In this document: positions 47,170-53,933 of the stretch, in pieces
Layout of the letters: each line of letters opens with the position of its first letter
Numbering within the stretch: position 1 is the stretch's first letter
Source of the DNA: CAKSXP01 sp964609305
Lineage (GTDB): Bacteria > Bacillota > Clostridia > Oscillospirales > Oscillospiraceae
Assembly: GCA_964609305.1 (NCBI GenBank)
Contig: CAZSRK010000002.1
Coordinates: 1-64,000 of the forward strand
DNA: 64,000 nt
Reading direction: 5' to 3'
Notes under the pieces: model-generated
Told to the model about the DNA's origin: nothing
Database searches by the model: none
Seen by the model: the letters and a program-made list of their open reading frames with translations, nothing else
Position numbers and translations under genes: made by a program

Positions 47170-47624
47170 ACGCTATCCCGCCTTCCGCTCTCTTTTACGT
47201 TTATCTTAAAGCTGTTTCTGCCTATCGTCGTGTGCTCAAGATCGATCAGATATTCTATTTCCATATCCCCGCCGTGCTCGTCAAGGCTGTGGTTGACCCT
47301 GCGGGTGGAGACGCCCATCGTCGTCGCGCCGTAAGGCGTGTCGTAGAGGAAATAGTGTTTTTTCCCCGGCTCGAATATCATCGTCGTATTGAGCGTGCCG
47401 ACGCGCGACATGGTCACGGCGTCGGGCTTTACGGAAAACGTAGTCGTCGTACCCGCAAGCCCGGTTATCTCGCTTTCCATATATGAGAAGTATGTTCCTC
47501 CGTTTTTATGCAGATACTTTCCGTCAGTGACAAGCTCTATGACATCGGTTTCGTCATCGGAAAAGGTCTGCGTACCGACAATGGAGATTATAACGTCCTT
47601 GCCGGCTCTTATATTCTCGTTCAT
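47166..47624 (-). CDS. DUF1934 (YwiB-like) family protein
   Basis: 152 aa, a small beta-rich calycin-like protein. The pattern DVIISIVGTQTFSDDETDVIELVTDGKYLHKNGGTYFSYMESEITGLAGTTTTFSV matches the DUF1934 family, and the C-terminal half ends with EYLIDLEHTTIGRNSFKINVKE. It is encoded directly before argS, overlapping it by 4 bp, as in Bacillus ywiB-argS. ATG 47624 follows AAAAGAGG. Function unknown, probably cytoplasmic. Confidence 0.9.
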   Translation of the reverse strand: MNENIRAGKDVIISIVGTQTFSDDETDVIELVTDGKYLHKNGGTYFSYMESEITGLAGTTTTFSVKPDAVTMSRVGTLNTTMIFEPGKKHYFLYDTPYGATTMGVSTRRVNHSLDEHGGDMEIEYLIDLEHTTIGRNSFKINVKESGRRDSV

Positions 47625-47646
47625 AGCTGCCTCTTTTCGTGTTGCT

Positions 47647-48447
47647 TTATATATCGGCATGGCTGACCGTGCCGCAGTATTCATCCCGAAGGAACAGCCG
47701 CGCATTTTCACGGAACAGGTCCGCGTCGCCGCTGGTATATATCCGAACCTCGCCGCTTTGCCTGTCGGCGAGCGCGCCCGTCCGATTGAGGAAACCGGCC
47801 AGTTCCTGTGCGGCGGCCTCGCTGTTGCTGACAAGCTCCGCACCGGGAAGGACCGCGCTTATCTCCGGCGCAAGCATCGGATAGTGCGTGCAGCCGAGAA
47901 GCATGACACGGCATTCCTGCCCAAGAAAGGGCTCCAGCGCCCGTCGGACCTCTTCGGCTGTTTCCGGGTCGTTCCTGCCGAATCGTCCGCTCTCGACCAG
48001 TGGAACAAATTCGGGGCATGCGCAGGCCAGCACCTTTGACTTTGGCGCAATGGTCTCTATCGCACGCTGATACGCCCCGCTGTTTATCGTGGCCTCGGTC
48101 GCGATGACCCCGATGCCGCCGTCCTGTGCGCGCATGACCGCCTTCTTCACGGCCGAGTCGATGACCCCGACGACGGGCACCGGCGAGGCAGCTTTTAGCT
48201 GCTCCATCGCGTTTGAGCTGCTGGTGCCGCAGGCCACGAGCACGGCCTTCACGTCAAATCCGGTCACGAACGCGAGGTCGCGAAGCGACAGCCTGATAAG
48301 CTCCTCACGCGACCGACCGCCATATGGAGCATGCGCCGAATCGCCAAAAAATATCAGGTTTTCCCCCGGCATCAGCCGTCTGAGCGCCCGAAGCGCCGTC
48401 AGCCCGCCAAGGCCGGAATCAAATATGGCGATCGCTCTGTTATCCAT
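47647..48447 (-). CDS. murI: Glutamate racemase
   Basis: 266 aa. It makes D-glutamate for peptidoglycan. The first catalytic block is IFDSGLGGLTALRALRRLMP, then the Cys of VLVACGTSSSNAM near residue 75. The second Cys is in VMLLGCTHYPML near 186. The usual ACNTAS motif reads ACGTSS here, a variant I believe occurs in clostridial MurI, so activity is still expected. ATG 48447 follows GGAGGAAA. It is the first gene of the murI-DUF1934-argS-methyltransferase run. Confidence 0.94.
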   Translation of the reverse strand: MDNRAIAIFDSGLGGLTALRALRRLMPGENLIFFGDSAHAPYGGRSREELIRLSLRDLAFVTGFDVKAVLVACGTSSSNAMEQLKAASPVPVVGVIDSAVKKAVMRAQDGGIGVIATEATINSGAYQRAIETIAPKSKVLACACPEFVPLVESGRFGRNDPETAEEVRRALEPFLGQECRVMLLGCTHYPMLAPEISAVLPGAELVSNSEAAAQELAGFLNRTGALADRQSGEVRIYTSGDADLFRENARLFLRDEYCGTVSHADI

Positions 48448-48540
48448 GCTTTCCTCCAAATAGCGGCGGGCGCTTCCGCGCTGAGCCGCGTGCTCTGCGC
48501 AAATCTCAGGCGGTGTGCCCGCCATTAATTCACTGTGGGT

Positions 48541-48569
48541 ATCATATGCCAAAACCCACCGCAAATCAA
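48541..48569 (-). promoter_or_regulatory. Promoter of the murI-argS run
   Basis: Minus strand TTGATT (48564-48569), 17-nt spacer, TATGAT (48541-48546), about 90 nt before murI. Confidence 0.5.
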
Positions 48570-48603
48570 GGGGGAAATTTGTGTGGAATTTTATAAGGCC
48601 CTT

Positions 48604-48612
48604 TGATATAAT
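48604..48612 (+). promoter_or_regulatory. Extended -10 promoter of the hypothetical gene
   Basis: TGATATAAT matches the extended -10 form (TGN-TATAAT). No good -35 is visible. The gene starts at 48654. Confidence 0.45.
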
Positions 48613-48653
48613 GAATTAGGAACCGGAAAGACACTTTCGCCGAGGAGGTTAGC

Positions 48654-49061
48654 ATGAAGATCGAGCTTACGACAAAAGAATTCCGCAGACTGCTTGACAT
48701 GGTATACATCGGCAACTGGGTGCTCAATTCCACGCGCGGCAGCGACCGCTTCGAAGACTACGACAAGATCCAGGAAAAACTCTTCGCGCAGTGTGCAAAA
48801 AACGACATGACCTCGCTCATCCAGGTCTGGCACGGCCATATATTCCCCTCCCGCGCATACGAGGACGGCGGTATTCACGAGGCCATCGCAGATTATGAGG
48901 ACGCTGTATTTTTCGACATCCTCGCCGAGGAGCTTGCGCGCCGCGACATGGATTCAGAGCATATCAGCCCCGACGATGTTTCGGAGCTTGCCATCCGGAT
49001 CAACGAGTATATAAGCGAGTTTGAAAAAAACGGCGTTGACAACATTGAAATAGTCAAATAG
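48654..49061 (+). CDS. Hypothetical protein, 135 aa
   Basis: Not recognised. A good ribosome-binding site (GAGGAGG) and a promoter support a real gene. The protein is soluble and mostly helical by appearance: it starts MKIELTTKEFRRLLDMVYIGNWVLNSTRG, has a short aromatic-rich middle (HGHIFPSRAYEDGG), and a strongly acidic C-terminal half (EAIADYEDAVFFDILAEELARRD). No signal peptide or membrane segment. It stands alone between murI and spoVAC. A hairpin follows that could end its transcript. Confidence 0.8.
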   Translation: MKIELTTKEFRRLLDMVYIGNWVLNSTRGSDRFEDYDKIQEKLFAQCAKNDMTSLIQVWHGHIFPSRAYEDGGIHEAIADYEDAVFFDILAEELARRDMDSEHISPDDVSELAIRINEYISEFEKNGVDNIEIVK

Positions 49062-49093
49062 CGCCAAAATACTTAATTGACCGGCATAAAACG

Positions 49094-49135
49094 GCCTCCC
49101 AGTGGCAGACTAAGCCCATTGGGAGGCGATTTTAT
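49094..49135 (+). promoter_or_regulatory. Hairpin holding the spoVAC ribosome-binding site
   Basis: GCCTCCCAGTGG (49094-49105) pairs with CCATTGGGAGGC (49116-49127), a 12-bp stem with one wobble, followed by GATTTTATTAT. It could be a terminator of the upstream gene. Its 3' arm contains GGGAGG, the only Shine-Dalgarno for spoVAC, so it could also block spoVAC translation. Confidence 0.6.
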
Positions 49136-49138
49136 TAT

Positions 49139-49582
49139 ATGAAAATGACCAATCAGGAATACAACGAATACCTTAAAAAAATGAGCCCGCCGTCGCCGCT
49201 GGGCAAAGACATGCTCAAGGCGTTTTTTGTCGGCGGGGTCATCTGCTGCATAGGCCAGGGGCTTATACAGATGTGGGGCTACTTCGGCCTGTCGGAGCAG
49301 GACGCCGCGACAGCCGCGACGATAACGCTCGTTTTCCTCGGCGCGTTCCTGACCGGTTTCGGGCTTTACGACGACATCGCAAAGTTTGCCGGCGCGGGCA
49401 CGCTTGTGCCCATAACCGGCTTTTCAAACGCCGTCGTCACGCCTGCGCTCGAGTTCAAGAGCGAGGGTATCATAACCGGCACCGCTGCCAAGATGTTCAC
49501 CATCTCCGGCCCCGTCATCGTGTTCGGCATCTCCGCCAGCGTCGTATACGGCCTGATACTCGTACTCTCCGGCGCCGGCTGA
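49139..49582 (+). CDS. spoVAC: Stage V sporulation protein AC
   Basis: 147 aa membrane protein. The pattern KKMSPPSPLGKDMLKAFFVGGVICCIGQGL and GFGLYDDIAKFAGAGTLVPITGFSNAVVTPALEFKSEG is that of SpoVAC, a channel component for dipicolinic acid in spores. Four hydrophobic segments are seen. The start is ATG 49139, or the ATG at 49145. The spacing from GGGAGG (12 nt) is long. SpoVAC usually lies with spoVAD and spoVAE(B), and these are not next to it here; the neighbour is a convergent AAA gene. Confidence 0.9.
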   Translation: MKMTNQEYNEYLKKMSPPSPLGKDMLKAFFVGGVICCIGQGLIQMWGYFGLSEQDAATAATITLVFLGAFLTGFGLYDDIAKFAGAGTLVPITGFSNAVVTPALEFKSEGIITGTAAKMFTISGPVIVFGISASVVYGLILVLSGAG

Positions 49583-49588
49583 GCGGCA

Positions 49589-50380
49589 TTACTCCTCCGG
49601 CAGGTCCGAGCTGACCACAGTCATTATCTCGTCCCGCGTCGGGCTGTCCATCGCTGCAATGCGGTCGGCCTGGCGCGAGACCATATCCTCAAACAGATTG
49701 CGCACGTCACGGCCGTTTCCAAAGTTATCGCTTCTGTGCTCGTACATGGCTTCAAACCGCTCGCGCGCGCACTCGAGCGCCTCCTCCGTCAGTTTATAGC
49801 CGTTTTTTTCGCACATACCGTTGAATATCTCAAAAAGCTCCCGTCCCGTGTAATCGGGAAAATGAAAATACTTATTAAACCTGGACTCCAGCCCCGGGTT
49901 GGAATTTGTAAATTCCTCCATACGTCCGGAATATCCCGCGACGATGACAACCAGGTCGTCGCGGTTATCCTCCATGCCCTTGAGTATCGTCTCTATCGCC
50001 TCACGTCCAAAGTCGTTTTCTCCGCCGGATGCAAGGGAATACGCCTCGTCTATGAACAGTACGCCGCCGAGCGCGGACTGTATTACCTCCTGTGTCTTGA
50101 GCGCCGTCTGTCCGACATAGCCGGCGCACAGGCCAGCTCGATCCACTTCGATAAGCTGCCCCCTGGACAGCACGCCTATGGCCGCATATATTCCCGCGAG
50201 CAGGCGCGCGACCGTCGTTTTGCCGGTGCCGGGGTTTCCCGTGAACACCAGGTGCAGGGACATAGCCGGTGAGGGCAGGTCGTTTTCAAGCCGCATCTTG
50301 CGCACTTTTATCAGGTTTATAAGGCTTTTTACGTCCTTTTTGACCTCCTCAAGGCCGATAAGCGCATCGAGCAAGTCCAT
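49589..50380 (-). CDS. CbxX/CfqX (SpoVK-like) AAA ATPase domain, possibly part of an interrupted gene
   Basis: 263 aa. AAA core: Walker A GNPGTGKTTVARLL near residue 50, Walker B GGVLFIDEAYSLA near 105, sensor IVAGYSGRMEEF, and arginine finger region NPGLESRFNKYFHFPDY. This is the CbxX/SpoVK-type group, named for Rubisco activase and sporulation genes. ATG 50380 has GAGG five bases before it. The frame stays open upstream back to an in-frame TAG at 50438-50440, after which the next ORF reads on in the same frame. The two pieces together would be a 475-aa protein. Confidence 0.85.
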   Translation of the reverse strand: MDLLDALIGLEEVKKDVKSLINLIKVRKMRLENDLPSPAMSLHLVFTGNPGTGKTTVARLLAGIYAAIGVLSRGQLIEVDRAGLCAGYVGQTALKTQEVIQSALGGVLFIDEAYSLASGGENDFGREAIETILKGMEDNRDDLVVIVAGYSGRMEEFTNSNPGLESRFNKYFHFPDYTGRELFEIFNGMCEKNGYKLTEEALECARERFEAMYEHRSDNFGNGRDVRNLFEDMVSRQADRIAAMDSPTRDEIMTVVSSDLPEE

Positions 50381-50437
50381 CAGTTCCTCAAGCGACGGTT
50401 TCTCTTCATCCTGCGTCTTCGCGGCAGCCTTCTCCTG

Positions 50438-51016
50438 CTACGCGCCGGGACCCGTCTGCGCGCCGGCGGCGGCCGGCGGGTGCTTTTCAGCAAAGCCAGG
50501 CTCCACGCTGGTGACATAGTCCATGGCGCGCAGCGCCGGCTTTGACTTTTTGACAAGCGCGCTGTCGCATACCGTGCCGAGCCTGTCGCCGCATTCGGTT
50601 ATAAACTCCGCCTCCTCCAGCGTAACCTCGTCGTCCACGGCGGCAAGGCAAAGCAGGATGTTTGTCAGCATGCGTATAAAGACGCGGGAAAAATCGGTGC
50701 CATTTTTGGCATCCTTCTCGGCAAGTCCCCAGAAAAACAGCGGCGGCAGAAACTCACCCGAACTGCACACCGCTCCGGTAAGCTCCCAAAGCAGCCAGCG
50801 CGGACGGCGGGCGTTTTTTGAATACAGCTCGTTTATCGCATCAACATGGTTCTGGGTTATGGCAGATGCGCGGCTCCACAGTTTGATTGCGCAGGACTGC
50901 ATGAAATCGTCCAGCTCCGCACGATACGAATCACCGGCCGCCTTGTAAAAAGCCTGCGTATTGGCGACATAGGTGCTGTGCAGTTTTTCCGCCGGCAGCT
51001 TCCACTGGCTGGGCAT
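50438..51016 (-). CDS. N-terminal part of the AAA protein (TerB-like region), ended by in-frame TAG
   Basis: 192 aa from ATG 51016 (GAGGCGG upstream). It contains LLCLAAVDDEVTLEEAEFITECGDRLG, like the acidic helix pair of TerB-type domains, and ends in a Pro/Ala-rich linker (EKHPPAAAGAQTGPGA). After the TAG the same frame continues QEKAAAKTQDEEKPSLEEL and then runs into the ATPase. That continuation looks like more linker, so the TAG most simply replaced a CAG (Gln) codon. Whether the two pieces are made as separate proteins, by readthrough, or not at all is unknown. Confidence 0.75.
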   Translation of the reverse strand: MPSQWKLPAEKLHSTYVANTQAFYKAAGDSYRAELDDFMQSCAIKLWSRASAITQNHVDAINELYSKNARRPRWLLWELTGAVCSSGEFLPPLFFWGLAEKDAKNGTDFSRVFIRMLTNILLCLAAVDDEVTLEEAEFITECGDRLGTVCDSALVKKSKPALRAMDYVTSVEPGFAEKHPPAAAGAQTGPGA

Positions 51017-51076
51017 CGCTTACCGCCTCCTCTTTCATTATGGGTCAAATCTTATTATATATGTTTTAAGAGCAAC

Positions 51077-51106
51077 TTTACAAGCATAATATCTTCCTGG
51101 TATAAT
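51077..51106 (+). promoter_or_regulatory. Candidate promoter upstream of the first CNNM/CorC gene
   Basis: TTTACA (51077-51082), 18-nt spacer, TATAAT (51101-51106). Confidence 0.45.
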
Positions 51107-51154
51107 CCAATATGGACGGGGATGCCTGACTTCATTCCCGCGCGCCGCCGTTAT

Positions 51155-51199
51155 TTGACGCGGCGGACATATTATGTTATACTTGTTATGTTATACTTG
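51155..51199 (+). promoter_or_regulatory. Promoter with tandem-duplicated -10 region
   Basis: TTGACG (51155-51160), 17-nt spacer, TATACT (51178-51183). The 14-bp unit TTATGTTATACTTG that carries the -10 is repeated exactly, at 51172-51185 and 51186-51199, giving a second TATACT at 51192-51197. CCGCCG and CGGCGG flank the -35. Confidence 0.6.
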
Positions 51200-51243
51200 G
51201 ATCCAAATAAATTCCCGCTTTGTGATTGGAGTGATGAGTCCGC

Positions 51244-52527
51244 ATGGACGAAGGTAATCCTTTATCGTATGTTCTGATAGTTTTTCTGCTTGCCATGGCC
51301 GCATACTTTGCCATGGCCGAGTCAGCCTTTGCGTCCGTGAGCAAAATCAGGATAAAAACCAGTGCGGATCGCGGCGACAGACGCGCAGTCAGGGCAATGA
51401 GGATCCTTGACCGTCCCGACGCTGCGGCCACCACACTGCTTATCGGTATCAACATCGTGTATCTGGCGGTGGCCTGTCTGGTCGCTGTGATCGTCATACG
51501 CAGATGGGGGCCCGGCGCCGTGGTGTGGAGCGCGGTCATCCTGACCACCCTCGTGTTCATCGCGTGCGAGATGCTTCCGAAGTATCTGGCCAGAAAATAC
51601 AGCGAGCGCCTTGCCCTTGCAACCGCCGGTTCGCTGTTCTTTTTTATGGCGCTTCTCTCGCCCCTGTCCCGCCTGCTCACGGCCTTCGGAAACGCCTTTG
51701 CCCGGCTCACACGCGGCGATCCTGAGATCACCGTTACCGAAGACGAGCTTTACGACATCATAGAAAACCTTAAGGACGAGGGCGAGCTCAGCGAGGGCCG
51801 CAGCGAGCTTGTCCACTCCGCGCTTATGTTCGGCGACGTCACCGTTGAGAGCGTGCTGACCTCCCGAGTCGACCTTGACGCCCTAGACGTCGACACGCCC
51901 GCCTGTGAGGTCATCGAGACAGTCAAAACATTCAAACACAGCCGACTGCCCGTCTACCGCGGCAGTATCGACAATGTGATCGGCGTCCTCCAGATCCGAA
52001 AGTACATAAAAGCCTATATAAGCGGCGGAGGAAACGTCAGCATGGAACCGCTGCTGGACGAGGCTTTCTTTGTACACCAGAGCACGAATATAGATGAGCT
52101 GCTGCCGGAAATGAGCCACAAAAAGCTCAACATGGCCATCGTCACGGACAATTACGGCGGTACGCTCGGCATCGTAACGATCGAGGATATGCTCGAGGAG
52201 CTGGTCGGCGAGATATGGGACGAGGACGACGAAATCATCGAGACATTCACCAAGAATCCCGACGGCAGCATAGAGATGAGCTCGGAGCTGGATATGGAAG
52301 AGGCCTTCGAACTGCTCGACTATGACGACCCGGAGGACACCGACTGGGAGCATAAACTCCTCGGTGAATGGGCCTATGAAAAATTTGAGCTGCTGCCCCG
52401 TCCGGGCGACAGCTTCCGCTATCACGAGCTGGAGATAACCGTAACCGGCATGAGCCAGCACCGGATCACCAAGCTCACCTTCCGCATACTGCCTGAGGAG
52501 GCAAAGGAAGGGGGCGATGAGAAATGA
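51244..52527 (+). CDS. CNNM/HlyC-CorC family transporter-like protein (DUF21, CBS, CorC)
   Basis: 427 aa. Residues about 1-180 are the DUF21 (CNNM) membrane domain with several helices (FLLAMAAYFAMAESAFASVSKIRIK). Then two CBS repeats (ESVLTSRVDLDALD..., FKHSRLPVYRGSIDNVIGVLQIRKYI and MAIVTDNYGGTLGIVTIEDMLEELVGEIWDE), and a C-terminal CorC/HlyC domain. Such proteins are Mg2+/Co2+ efflux-linked transporters. ATG 51244 has GGAG upstream at 11-nt spacing. It overlaps the following homologue by ATGA, so the two probably act as a pair. Confidence 0.9.
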   Translation: MDEGNPLSYVLIVFLLAMAAYFAMAESAFASVSKIRIKTSADRGDRRAVRAMRILDRPDAAATTLLIGINIVYLAVACLVAVIVIRRWGPGAVVWSAVILTTLVFIACEMLPKYLARKYSERLALATAGSLFFFMALLSPLSRLLTAFGNAFARLTRGDPEITVTEDELYDIIENLKDEGELSEGRSELVHSALMFGDVTVESVLTSRVDLDALDVDTPACEVIETVKTFKHSRLPVYRGSIDNVIGVLQIRKYIKAYISGGGNVSMEPLLDEAFFVHQSTNIDELLPEMSHKKLNMAIVTDNYGGTLGIVTIEDMLEELVGEIWDEDDEIIETFTKNPDGSIEMSSELDMEEAFELLDYDDPEDTDWEHKLLGEWAYEKFELLPRPGDSFRYHELEITVTGMSQHRITKLTFRILPEEAKEGGDEK

Positions 52528-53780
52528 TGCGCTATACGATCGGTGTAATCATCTGCGTTGCCCTATCCGCGTTTTTCTCCGTCTGCAAAACCAGTCTCTC
52601 AAGTGCCAGCCGCATGCGTCTGGAGTCGCTGGCTGAGGACGGCAGCCGCGGGGCAAGGCTGGCCTGCGGCATCCTGAGCAGCATCGACTCCGCCGCCGGC
52701 GCGATACTGCTCGGCAACACCTTTGTGAACATCACCGCAGCCTCGCTAACGAGCGTGATCGCCGTCCTGCTTGGCTGGAGCAGCTATGTTGCCGTCGCGG
52801 CGGCGGTCATAATAGTCATCGTCATAATCTTCGGCGAGACCATACCCAGGATAGTGGCCAGGAAAAACGCAACCCGTCTGACCTGTGGCGTGTCCTATCC
52901 GATAAGGCTTCTTATGATAATCCTGTTTCCCATCGTGAGGCCGGTTATTGGCCTGGCGCGGCTCATCACCCACCCCGCGGAAACTGAGGAGGAGCCGGGC
53001 GACGAAGAATCCGCCGTTGAGGAACTTCAGTCCATAATCGAAACCGTCGAGGACGAGGGCATAATTGACGAGGAACGCTCCGACCTGCTTCAGGCAGCGC
53101 TGGACTTCTCCGAGATCTCCGCACGGGAGGTCATGACCTCCCGTGTGGATATGGAGGCGATCGATATAGACGACGACTGGGAGGAAACGGCCGCTCTGAT
53201 CGAGAGCACCAGCTTCTCCCGTATACCTGTTTACGAAGACAGCATCGACAACATAATCGGCGTTCTGTACCTCAACCACTTCTTCAGGGCCGCGCTGGAT
53301 AACCCGAAACCGGACATCCGCTCGCTTCTGATCGAGCCCTGTTATGTCTACAAGACGATGAAGCTTCCCTCCGTCCTGTCCGAGCTGCGCCGCGCCAAGA
53401 CGCACATCGCCATCGTCACCGATGAGTACGGCGGCTCCATGGGGCTTATCACCATGGAGGATGTGATGGAACAGATAGTCGGCGATATCTGGGACGAATC
53501 CGACGAGATCGAGACAGAAGTCGTGCAGCGCAGCCTGGGCAAGTATGAGCTTGACGGCGATATGAGCATGTCCGACTTCATGGAGCTTATAGAAGATGAG
53601 CTTGTCGGCAAACTGCCCGAAAGCGAAAGTTCCACGGTCGGCGGCTGGACAATAGAGTCATTCGGCGCTTTTCCGCAGGCTGGCGACAGCTTCAGCGCGG
53701 CAAACCTTCACGTGACCGTGCTTGAGATGGATGAGGATGGGCTGCGTGTTGAAAAGGTCCTGGTAGAGACCGGCAGTTGA
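52524..53780 (+). CDS. CNNM/HlyC-CorC family transporter-like protein, second copy
   Basis: 418 aa, with the same DUF21-CBS-CBS-CorC architecture as the gene before it. DUF21 starts TIGVIICVALSAFFSVCKTSLSSASRMRLE, and the CBS block has SFSRIPVYEDSIDNIIGVLYLNHFF and IAIVTDEYGGSMGLITMEDVMEQIVGDIWDE. It is a diverged tandem paralogue, coupled by a 4-bp overlap. Together they may form a heteromeric Mg2+-type exporter. A hairpin terminator follows after a short gap. Confidence 0.9.
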   Translation: MMRYTIGVIICVALSAFFSVCKTSLSSASRMRLESLAEDGSRGARLACGILSSIDSAAGAILLGNTFVNITAASLTSVIAVLLGWSSYVAVAAAVIIVIVIIFGETIPRIVARKNATRLTCGVSYPIRLLMIILFPIVRPVIGLARLITHPAETEEEPGDEESAVEELQSIIETVEDEGIIDEERSDLLQAALDFSEISAREVMTSRVDMEAIDIDDDWEETAALIESTSFSRIPVYEDSIDNIIGVLYLNHFFRAALDNPKPDIRSLLIEPCYVYKTMKLPSVLSELRRAKTHIAIVTDEYGGSMGLITMEDVMEQIVGDIWDESDEIETEVVQRSLGKYELDGDMSMSDFMELIEDELVGKLPESESSTVGGWTIESFGAFPQAGDSFSAANLHVTVLEMDEDGLRVEKVLVETGS

Positions 53781-53890
53781 CTTTTTGCACTGCCGTCTTT
53801 ATAGCGGCGCGGTATTTCATATGCCACAAGACCTGGCGGTCTGCTTTACTTGCCTGCACCGGGTATAGGCAAATGCGGCGATCTATCTGA

Positions 53891-53927
53891 AAAATGTCCG
53901 TTTGAGCAATGCTCAAACGGACATTTT
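53891..53927. terminator. Bidirectional terminator
   Basis: AAAATGTCCGTTTGAGC and GCTCAAACGGACATTTT form a near-perfect hairpin between the CNNM pair and the reductase gene. Confidence 0.92.
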
Positions 53928-53933
53928 CTTATC

